NCBI GenBank assembly: GCA_029255685.2
Contig: CM055314.2
Location: 72,552,815 to 72,616,814 of the forward strand
DNA from: Silene conica
Taxonomy: Eukaryota; Streptophyta; Magnoliopsida; Caryophyllales; Caryophyllaceae
Direction: 5' to 3'
Length of the DNA: 64,000 nt
This document shows, one piece after another, positions 41,106 to 50,900 of the stretch. The notes beneath the pieces were generated by a model, which had not been told where the DNA came from, ran no database searches, and saw only the letters and a list, made by a program, of their open reading frames with translations. The translations under genes and the position numbers were made by a program. Positions within the stretch are counted from its first letter, which is position 1. Every line of letters begins with the position of its first letter.

Positions 41106-42813
41106 TGATATCCGGCTTATGTCGTCAATTCCGGCACCAAAAACAATTTATAAACTCCCAAATTAAGTAGTATAATTTAGGGTCGAACCCAAAGGACGGT
41201 GGGGAAGTAGTATAGTTACGTTCTAGTTCGAGCTCGAGTCGGGGTAATAGGTTTGTGATTGATTAACAACTACTAAAGATAAATTAAAGCAAATGTGTCA
41301 AGATGAAATCGATGAATAAAAGATACTAAGGTGTCGGGGGTACTAAGGTAGGTTGGTAACGAATCATGCAAAGGAATCTAAGGTCTCCACTATACTAGGC
41401 CTAGGTTTGTCTCGTCTATCGATTTGACTCACCTAAAGTTTATCCCTATCCTAGCTTTCGCTACAAACAAGGTCAACCTAACATACATACATGTCCATGA
41501 AAGCCCTAGACTATCATCAAAGGCCAACAACAATAAGAATCATGTCCAACCGTCGTTGAGACATTTCATCAAACATATAACATGCACAAATGAAAACCTA
41601 GCAAAGAAGAGAACCAAATCCTAACCCTAAAGAAGATTCATAGCTATCAACAAACCAAAGCACACCCCTAACCCTAGTAGGGGAACTACTCACACATGGC
41701 TAACATAAATATGTAAACAAATGGTGAGGAAATGCTAAACATGTTGGATTAAGTAAGAGTAAACAATTGAACAAGCAAAACTTAAAGGAAATGCAAAGAC
41801 AAAGTAAAGATGAAGAAGATTATACCATCAACTAAGGAAAAGGAAGTAGCTTGGATGACAAGTTGAAAGATTCTTTCAAATCTCCCAAAATACAACCCAA
41901 AAAATCCTCTACAATTGCTTAAAAACAAAGCTAAGGAGAATCCTCAAGAGAGGTTACAAATATTGAAAGATTAAGTAAAGATCTAAAGAAGATTAAAAAA
42001 AATTAGAGTGTTTTTGAGTCTAAGTGTTGAGTAATGGAACAGTAAAAACCCTAAAATAAGCTTAAGAATGCGTAATCATAAAAGTGATACAAGTGCGGGT
42101 TTATATAGAGCTCGAAAATCTAAGAAAGGCTTCTCAGCCGGTCGACCGGCTGCCGGTCTGGGACCGGCTGAGAGTCCAAATGAGGACTTCTGACTTTTTC
42201 TTCGTTTTTCTTCAATAGGCATGCATTCCCAGCCGACCGGCCGGCTGCCGGTCTGGCACCGGCTGGGAGGCCTATTCTTCAATTCTGATTTCTTCTCTTC
42301 TTTTTGTTGGCTACAGGTACCCTCAGCCGGTGGACCGGCTGCCGGTTGTCCACCGGCTGGGACATCTTTTGTAGCAATCTGCCCAACTCTGCATAATTCT
42401 TCATTTTACGAAATTGGCTAAGTATGGGATCATGATCCCCAGCCGGCCTACCGGCTGCCGGCTGGGAACCGGCTGGGAGACAAATTTAAGGGGCTGGAAA
42501 CTTCCCTCTTTTTTTTCGCCAAAAGCTCAAACCAAGGACCCCAGCCGGCCTACCGGCTGCCGGCTGGTAAGCGGCTGGGAGGGCCTGGCATACTCCTTGC
42601 TAATTTCTTCATAATTTCTCACAAATCGTTCCAAAATCGCCTCGATTTCTCCTGTTTCTTCGCCCCCCGCCGTAATACCTACAAGATGGAAACAAAATAG
42701 GAATATACGAGGCAACGGACGTAAAAACAACCAAAGACACGCAAAACGAGGTTGATTCGGGATCGAAAATGAAGAATATATAAAGAAAATGATGACCAAA
42801 ATGGAGCTCATGA
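41106..42813 (-). repeat. Athila LTR3 (right, outer 5' LTR)
   Basis: It is 1708 bp and flanked on the right by the AGGAC duplication. It carries a complete fourth palindromic unit (extra ACCGGCTGGGA), a C6 run in GCCCCCCGCC where LTR1 and LTR2 have C5, and GACATCTTTTG. Its left half matches LTR1. The terminal pentamer is CATGA, a probable mutation from CATCA. There is no primer site on its internal side because of the deletion. Confidence 0.85.
42132..42582. repeat. Five palindromic units in Athila LTR3
   Basis: The set and spacers are the same as in LTR1 and LTR2, but unit four keeps the final ACCGGCTGGGAG half-site. This unit is likely ancestral; its loss in LTR1 and LTR2 is a shared derived deletion of about 11 bp. 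Confidence 0.95.
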
Positions 42814-44758
42814 AGGACCAGGTTTCAATTCGTCCGTAGCAGCCAATCAACCAGCCGCAAGCCCTTGGGGAGGAGCCCCTCCAGGCTTCTTCCCTCCGCC
42901 AGCCAACCCGACCTCAGGTCCCTGGGGAGGAGCCCCTCCAGGCTTCTTCCCTCCGCCAGTCAATCCATTCCCTAGAGCAGGCAGTCTCTCAGACCAGCGC
43001 TACCAGGAGTTGAAAGACATGATCACCAAGATACCTGGTATGCCAAGGCCAATGGAGAAAGCTTCCCAGGACAGCTATGCAGATTCACCATTCATCGACA
43101 ATATCGCCCTGATCAATGTGCCCAAGGGGTTTGTGCCACCAACTATGACACTGTATGATGGTACAGCCGACCCCCTGGACCACATAAATCAGTATAAGCA
43201 GAAAATGATGGTGGTGACCGCAACCGGAGCACTTAAGGAGGCTTGCATGTGCAAAGGATTTGGGTCAACCCTATCCGGAGCAGCCCTGCACTGGTTTGTG
43301 GGATTCCCCAATCGCAGCATCTCCTCTTTTGCAGATCTGGTTAATGCCTTTAATCAGCAGTTTGCCAGCAGCATGAAACCAGAAAAACAGACCAGTGATC
43401 TATACAGGATTGTTCAAGGATTCGAGGAAACCACTCGAGATTACCTCACCAGATTCAACAAAGAGAAGGTTGTCATTCCACATTGTGATGTACCCACTGC
43501 CATCGAAGCCTTCCGCAGGGGGTTACATCACGATTCAGACCTGTGCAAGCAGTTGACAATGCACCCATGCACTGCCTTTGCTGATGTACAGGCCCAGGCA
43601 GTTGCAACCATGAGGCTGGAAGAAGACGCTGCCTCCAGAAGAAGTACCTATGACACAGAACCTGTGTCCAGTAAAGCACCAGTAGAAAAAAGGAGCGAAA
43701 GATCAAAGCCCTACAGCAAGCCAGTGAGCAAAGTATCCGAGAGCACCGGTGGTAAAAATGATGCAGATCCACCTCCGAAGGTCAGCGAGTATGGCTTTAC
43801 CACCGGGATGGCTGGCTTGCTGAAGGCCTTAAAAGAACTCAAGGGAGTCAGATGGCCAAAGAAGAAAGAGGAGCGACGCAACGACCGCCGTGATGCTAGC
43901 AAAAGATGTGAATTCCATGATGACATAGGACATACTACGGATGAATGTTATACCCTCAGGAAGGAGGTCCGATTCCAGTATGACCGGAGCAACTTGGATC
44001 ATCTGCTCCCAGAGAAGTCCACCAGGCTCAATGCAGCCAGTCAGGTGCAGCCTTCACCAGCTCCTCCTTGCAATAGAATTGTCAACGTCATCACTGGAGG
44101 ATCAGAGCTGTGTGGGCTCACCTACTCAGCAGCCAAAAGACGTGTAACTGCAGCTAAGGGAGACAAGCCAGAATCATCATGTAGAATAGCAAGGCAGGAC
44201 CTCCCAACAGTGACCTTTGACGAAATAGATGCAGAAGCTGTACCAGAGCAGCACCATGATGCCCTGATTATCACATTGAACATCGGCAATTGTGAGGTCA
44301 GGAAGGTCATGGTGGACACAGGCAGCTCCGTCAACCTGCTAATGTTGGATGCACTAAAGAGCATGGGATTTGACGAGAAGGACCTGACAAAGAAAGCTAT
44401 TCCTCTGGTCGGATTCAGTGGAGAAACAGCGCATACCCTGGGGGAAATCAGCATCCCTACCTACGCCGGAGGGCTGAACAAACAGGTAAGGTACTTAGTT
44501 ATTGATGGTCCATCTACTTACAATGTTATTCTTGGCAGGCCCTGGATCCACGAAATGCGAGCAATCCCGTCAACGTATCACCAGTGCCTGAAATTCCCTA
44601 CACCATGGGGAGTCCAGGAGATACGGGGAGACCAGGAGGAGGCCAAGGATTGTTACAAAGTAGCTCTCAAAAGGACCACCAGCCGCCAGAGCATAGCAAC
44701 TACATCAACTGCACATCCAAGAGGAGTACATCAAGCCCTAGCAGACATAAATCGATGA
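42814..44758 (+). pseudogene. Tat gag (continued) and aspartic protease
   Basis: This resumes the Tat gag reading frame right after the Athila complex, in phase with 21527. A proline/glycine-rich region with two copies of a PWGGAPPGFFPPP repeat is followed by the retrotransposon gag domain (VPPTMTLYDGTADPLDHINQ, ALHWFVGFPNRSISSFADL, LYRIVQGFEETTRDYLTRF). A zinc-binding CEFHDDIGHTTDEC follows. The protease carries VMVDTGSSVNLLMLDAL and ILGRPWIHEM. The frame ends TGA at 44756-44758. Apart from the nested insertion and the intron-like segment, this gene is well preserved. Confidence 0.85.
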
Positions 44759-44765
44759 GGTCTGC

Positions 44766-45897
44766 TTGGATGAGCAGCACCCAGAGAGGACCGTGTTCGT
44801 GGGCTCAGAGTGCTCTGGAGGTCTGCGCCAGCAGCTCCTCCAGCTGCTCCGGAAGAATGTAGATTGCTTTGCCTGGTCCCACAAAGATATGATTGGTATA
44901 GACCCAGAAATCATAACACACAAGCTCAACATAGATCCAGGATTCAGACCAGTGCAGCAGAGACGTAGGAAATTCGCAGCAGAAAGACACCAGATCATAA
45001 ACCAGGAGGTGGATAACCTTCTGGAGGCAGGAAAGATTAGGGAAGTTAAGTACCCAGAATGGCTATCCAATGTAGTGGTGGTACCAAAAAAGAATGGTAA
45101 GTGGAGGGTCTGCGTGGATTTCACAGACCTGAATAAGGCCTGCCCCAAGGACCCATTCCCCTTGCCACATATAGATGCTATGGTGGACGCCACTGCAGGC
45201 CACGAAATGTTGACTTTCCTAGATGCCTGGAGCGGGTACAACCAGATCAAAATGGACCCGGCAGACCAGGAGAAGACAACATTCAGGTCCGAAAGAGGCA
45301 TCTACTGCTACAATGTAATGCCCTTCGGTCTTAAGAATGCTGGTTCTACATACCAGCGGCTCGTCAATATGATGTTCAAAGACCAGATAGGACCCAATAT
45401 GGAAGTATACATAGACGATATGGTGGTCAAATCCAAGCAATCGGCGGACCACACCCAGCACCTGGAGGAAACATTCAACACCCTCCGGAAGTACAAGATG
45501 AAGCTAAATCCAGCCATGTGTACCTTTGGAGTTTACAGTGGGAAATTCCTGGGGTATATGGTAACACAGAGAGGGATAGAAGCCGACACAGAACAGATCA
45601 AAGCAGTTCTGCAGCTGGAATCACCCCAGAAGCCAAAAGATGTGCAGCGTCTGACGGGAAGAGTAGCAGCCCTGAGCAGGTTTATCTCCAGATCCTCAGA
45701 CCGGTGCAGGCTATTCTATGATATCCTTAGAAAAAGCCAGAAGTTTGATTGGACACCAGAGCACGAAAAGGCATTCTAGGAACTAAATCAGTACCTGAGT
45801 AGTCCACCCCTGCTATCCAAGCCAGAGCAGGGGGAGGTCCTGCTCCTGTACCTCTCAGTAACCGAAGCAGCAGTAAGTGCAGTTCTGGTGAGAAAGT
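44766..45897 (+). pseudogene. Tat reverse transcriptase, truncated
   Basis: This lies in a different frame from gag-protease, with stops between them, as in Ogre/Tat elements where protease and RT are separated. RT blocks are clear: WLSNVVVVPKKNGKWRVCVD, DLNKACPKDPFPLPHID, LDAWSGYNQIKMDP, MPFGLKNAGSTYQR and the catalytic VYIDDMVVKS. A TAG at 45777-45779 interrupts the start of the RNase H region. The same frame goes on with QYLSSPPLLSKPEQGE and AAVSAVLVRKL, then similarity ends at about 45897. RNase H, integrase and the 3' LTR are missing, so the element was truncated by deletion or rearrangement. Confidence 0.9.
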
Positions 45898-46141
45898 TGT
45901 AAAGTGGAAAATTGATTGGGTTGGTGACCTAGGTGATGGGAGGATATAAGTGGGTCAAGATAAATAAGGTGAGATTAAGGGTTAATAAGTTGGCGACCCG
46001 ATTAAGGCGACTGCTTGGGATGGTCTTAGGGACGGTGTGAATAGTAGATAAGACAGGTCGGTGTGATTGGGGTGTACGCTTCTTTGTGTCTTCTGCAGTA
46101 AAAATAAATGTTGGTTTGTCTCCTCAATCATTTATGAGTAA
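45898..46141. other. Unassigned sequence right of the Tat truncation
   Basis: No ORF and no known repeat end is recognised. It begins abruptly at AAAGTGGAAAATTG after the RT/RNase H remnant. It may be host DNA or a further degraded element. Confidence 0.4.
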
Positions 46142-46436
46142 GGCCTTGTTCTTTTGGATTGAAACTTAACTGAACTGAACTGAACTGAACTGAACTGAAC
46201 TTATAGGATCTGAACTGAACTGAACTTATAGGAACTGAACTGAACTTATAGGAACTGAACTGAGCTGAACTTATAGGATCTGAACTGAACTGAGCTGAAT
46301 TTATAGGATCTGAACTGAACTGAACTTATAGGAACTGAACTGAACTTATAGGAACTGAACTGAACTGAACTGAACTGAACTTATAGGATCTGAAATGAAT
46401 TAAGTTAAGTGACTTGAAGTTCAAAAGAACAGGGCC
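46142..46436. mobile_element. Tourist-like MITE filled with GAACTGAACTTATAGGA repeats
   Basis: The 295-bp element has inverted termini GGCCTTGTTCTTTTG and CAAAAGAACAGGGCC and a TAA duplication on both sides (46139-46141 and 46437-46439), as in PIF/Tourist MITEs. The interior is almost entirely a nested tandem repeat: runs of (GAACT) punctuated by TTATAGGA or TTATAGGATCT. No coding capacity is present. The repeats are nearly uniform, suggesting recent expansion. Confidence 0.75.
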
Positions 46437-47380
46437 TAAGTCTTTTCTCATCACCAACTCCTACAACACGATCCTATTCAATCATTAATCACTATTTCGG
46501 TTTTATGATATCTCGACAACAATCCAGACTACTGCACCTTTTCTATCTACATTCCAGAATTATGTCAAACACCCACAACATCAATCAATTGGCGCTGCCG
46601 TGCTACACTGCTACCCCTTGGCAACCTATCAGCTAAATCCACAAGACCACTGTTTGTGGAGGTTAAAATTGGTAAAAGCGATGGGTTAAGTGAATGATGC
46701 GTAAATGGCAGAATAATTTGAGTTGGCCATCATCATCTTCAAAATTGGATCAAATGATTTCTAATACTTTACGGTATTGTCGTCAGCAATGATACACATC
46801 AATATTATTGCAGACAATAATACACATCGATGCCACCTCCTTTTGCTTTAATCAACCCCTACTTCGACCATCCACCGTCGCAATCAAGGCAAAATCAACC
46901 ACAAGACCCAAATTTAACCACTTAACCCATTATATCAATCATCAATTAAGCTTGGTCATAGATGTGGTCCTCGTTGCGGGATTCAATGAAAATAGATGAA
47001 TATATGTTTTGCTTTGTTGTGGAAGTGAGTGGAAAACAGAGGTGTGAAGAGTGGAGGATGTTGGTTCCAGTTGATTTGTGAGGGTGAGTGGCAAGAAATA
47101 GGGTTGGTGGCCGTCGTTAATGGCGGGTCTCCCTGAACATACACGCATATGCAAATGCCGGATTTGTTTCCATTTTTTTCATTTCTGTCAATCCAAATGG
47201 TATGTCCATTCCGTATTTTAGGAGAGTTTCCGAGCTTATGTGAGCAACATTTTAACAAATAAACCCAAAATAATAAATACTTTATTTTTCAGCATTATTT
47301 TAAAAAACTATTCCATAAATTTTGAGAAACTTTTGTCATCTCAACTTCAGAATGCCAATGACATGTCATCTCACATGTAT
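46437..47380. other. Intergenic sequence without recognised genes
   Basis: Mostly AT-rich unique-looking DNA. A few short open stretches have no recognisable motif and no consistent codon pattern. I see nothing I can name here. Confidence 0.5.
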
Positions 47381-47503
47381 GTTTTTTTTTTTTTGTTTCA
47401 ATGGAGCACACACTTAGTCGCATTATAATACGGGAGGGGGAATTCGATCGTGAGACCTATTGTCCACAATAGATCCGTCTTAACCACTAGACTGAAACAT
47501 CTT
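47381..47503 (-). mobile_element. tRNA-derived SINE
   Basis: On the minus strand it begins GGAAGATGTTTCAGTCTAGTG with a box A-like CAGTCTAGTGGTTAAGA, then box B-like GATCGAATTCC about 35 bp later, and ends in a poly(A) tail (poly-T on +, 47382-47394). The body is about 120 bp. Flanking CATGTATG (left) and ATATGTATG (right) suggest a short imperfect target duplication. It lies about 450 bp downstream of the SNF4 stop. Confidence 0.6.
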
Positions 47504-47946
47504 CCGTACATATATGTATGCATCACTTTCTTGAATCGTACAGAATCCTAAGTTCGTGTTGTTTCGTTGTGCCGGAATAACTATTTGGCCCATTTATATC
47601 GAAGAGCAAAACTCCTCTGTGCGTCGTCAAAACATATTCTAGCAAATTAGAGATACGGGTCGAGGTTATCCGCCACACAGCCAACACAACACCAATTGGC
47701 CGGTCATTAAAGGGGTGGCAAAAAAAAAGTTGCGGACTTTGAATTTACAAAATCATTGTTTCTCTTTTCTTTTTTTCATCTGTATCCTAAAAAAATAAGG
47801 AGGCTTGAGACATGAAGCCTACAGATCAATCAAGAACTAACAAAACTAATGAAGCCATTGAATAGAAGAGAAACAAGGGTTTGTGTGTACATTGTGGGTG
47901 AATTTGACTCCATTGTCGCCATGCTAAGACGCACAGAACCAAACAA
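47504..47946 (-). other. Downstream region of SNF4, probable 3' UTR
   Basis: This 440-bp stretch follows the SNF4 stop codon on the minus strand. The first 100-200 bp may be the 3' untranslated region. No clear polyadenylation signal can be fixed, and no other gene is seen. Confidence 0.4.
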
Positions 47947-50900
47947 CTAGCCAAGCAAGAATCTGAATACATCACTCGCTGTAATAATCCCCTCAACACG
48001 CTTGCTCCCGGCTTCGACTATCACAAGTCTTCTAATGGCTGAATAAAAGTAGCAAAACAAAGGGTAAATATGGTAACCAAGCCTAACACTAGATACAAAG
48101 CATACAATAGTTGAGATTAGACCAATCAAAATGTGACCCCAACGACACCCATTTTTCAGGGTCATGAACTAGTTTGGCTGATCTGTTTCAGATGGTCAAG
48201 GCGTCACCACAAGTGCGATGAGACCAACTTCAAAATGAAGAAAGCATACCTGGATTTGATAGCCTTTCCATGATCTTGTGCAATGGATCTGATGACAAGC
48301 ACATCTGACATCTTTGGCCACTGAGAACCCCACAAGGAGAATTAGCATCTTGTCCTAGTTGAAGTGCCTGTAATATGATGACAAATGGATTAAGGGACGC
48401 TGAGTTATGGCGAGTTCGACCTCTAAACTGAGTTTTTGTCTGGATTTACAAAATATGTTCCGGGAGGAGGGGGATCATTTTGCTTCCAAATCTTCCCAAG
48501 GTTGAACTTTTTTTCCATATATATAAGCATATAGCCAGTAAAACAGGAAAATAGACATGTCTATATCACTTCAATTCAACTTACTAACCATGTTACGAAT
48601 ATTGTCTCCCTCCATTCCCACCAAACAAGGCCTTTACAGACATTTCAGGAAAAACAATGGCACCTATGTATACACATCTCAGCCACATGTCTCCCTTCTC
48701 TCATGTCTAACCTGAAGTGCAAATCGATTTGTATTTAGTGTTTTTGTTTCTTTCCATGGTCTTTTCTAGGTGGAGGACTCCTTTGACAAAAAAAATGGAC
48801 CACCAATGTTTCCTTGCTCGGACAACAAAATATCTCGTCACCCACCTCCAACAACCAAGCTTAAGATATATCCCATCATGTCTGACAGTAAGCAACATGA
48901 GGCAGAACTTCAATGTGAAACTCTAAGAAAAGAGGACACTCAGTAAAAGTAGCAACTCGGTAAAGAAAGCATCAAACTAAAAAGCAGCATAATTTGAAAG
49001 TACGATTAACAGTAGGCAAACATACTTAACACATACCTGTTGAATGCTCATTTCATCAAGACGAATTTGTGCATATGCTCGGTCTTTTGCTAAAGAAGTG
49101 ATATCACTAGAAAAAAGGTGCAAAAGAAAAATCAGTAATGAAAAAAGAATCTGAAAACATAAGAGAAGGGATTGCCAAAAAAAAGGTCACAAACAAAACG
49201 ATACCTTCGAGAATATATATCCAGCAAGGAATCATTATCATCAACTATAGGCACAGAGCTCACATCAGCTGCAAAAGAGCACATAAAATTAGAGCATCGA
49301 ATGGATATATCGTTACAAAAGCCCATGACGGATGAAAAGTTTAAATAACTAACTCAATGATATATAACTTATTGCCACAACAAACTGATTGTTCAATTGC
49401 TTCGATGATTTATAATAGAATCACAGTTCATGGTGTTGCAGAGGGCCCGAGAATGAGAGCCAACAGAATATAACAAGAAACAGAGGTGCTTAAAAGGCGC
49501 AATTAAGACATTACTGATATTGAAAAGATTTGACCTGTCCGTCTCAGGGCATGACTAAAGGACAAATCACCTTGGACAAGCAATGACAAGGCAGTCCCAA
49601 GGGAGGTATTGGACCTCAGCATCGCAAATGGCTGCCGACTTGATTCCCCGATTTTAGGAAACCACGTGCCCAAAGGAATTAAACAAATTGGTTGCTGCAG
49701 AATAGGCAAAGAACCACTCGAATGTCTGAAATGTCGGCAAATACCTGGTAATAAAGAGCCACTCAGCGTTAATGTCCTTAGGCTAAGACGACACTAGAAT
49801 TTAATAATGGCAAAAAATTTGCAGTTGAAAATTACATTTCAGTATTCCGGACAAGGATGCAAGATGTAGCAGCTGTGGTAAAGAGCCGTCCGAAGAAGGT
49901 GAATGAATTATCGGAACAGTGGAAACTTTGTGTTGCAAAATTTTCACAGCCACGTCTTTCAAGGACTCATAAGGCCCAGCCTGTATAAGAGCTTAGATAA
50001 ACAAAGTCAGCGAAGGCAACACACTTGAGCTATCGGCTAAAACAGCATATCTAACAGGTGCTTACAAAAAGTAGAGAACTCTGTTATACAGACTTAGAAA
50101 AAGAGGAATGCAGTAAAGAATTAACCATCATGATACTAAAGTTGTCGCCTTTTCCTTTTAATAAATTAGTGAGTACTATATAATGATTCATTAGGACACC
50201 AGGGGGGTCACCCTCTTGTAAAAAAACAACACGGTGGATGCTGCCAATGACGGAGACCCAAGTATTGACATTTGAACTCTTCTTAAACACATAAAAATCA
50301 ACACAGGCACAAAACCTACCCTTATACAACATGCCATCCGTGGTAATGGAAAGCAAAAATGAAAATGGCCGAATGAGTTGTTTTACCAAGCTCAATGATA
50401 GCATCCGAAACATCCTTTTGATAAAAAGAAGTCTCTAAGGTAGTAGCATCTTCAGAAAAAAGGGTATTGAACTTTAAAAACCCATTGAATTAGCCTAAAA
50501 GGATTTCTTTATTGCATCCCTCACAGAAGATCTCAGAAAAAACATACTCACCTATAACAATAATGGACGGAATGCAATTGGGTTTAATTCTGTTGTACGA
50601 CACATTAAGACCCAATGCTATTGTCCATACTCCATAGTGTGTCTTACAACAAAATATTATACTTTATGAGAACTAACGGGTCAATTAACCACCGTTTAGA
50701 TGAGAATCAATAAGATTAGGAGAACTAATCAACGAAGAAAACTCAAGAACGGCAGATGCCAAACGACATCGATGATTCATGCACAAAACAAACATTGAAG
50801 TCAGTATATTTAGGTCCCACTCAATTATCACACAAACACCAATAACAACAACAACAACATCAGAGCCTTAGTCCCAAAATGATTTGGGGTCGGCTAATAT

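Larger units (their letters stand above)
21531..42813 (-). mobile_element. Three-LTR Athila complex inserted in Tat gag
   Basis: The complex is 21,283 bp long and flanked by a perfect AGGAC duplication (21526-21530 and 42814-42818). Its order is LTR1 (21531-23227), internal region 1 (23228-34566), LTR2 (34567-36265), internal region 2 (36266-41105), LTR3 (41106-42813). All parts are on the minus strand. Internal region 1 has PBS, gag, pol and ORF1. Internal region 2 has only ORF1 and 3' sequence. The single outer duplication shows one original insertion that later gained a second internal region and LTR by recombination with another Athila copy. LTR3 ends CATGA where LTR1 and LTR2 end CATCA. 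Confidence 0.9.

Noticed and set aside
43473-45517. Minus-strand ORFs opposite Tat gag and RT
   Set aside because: They are antisense shadows of strongly supported plus-strand gag, protease and RT domains.
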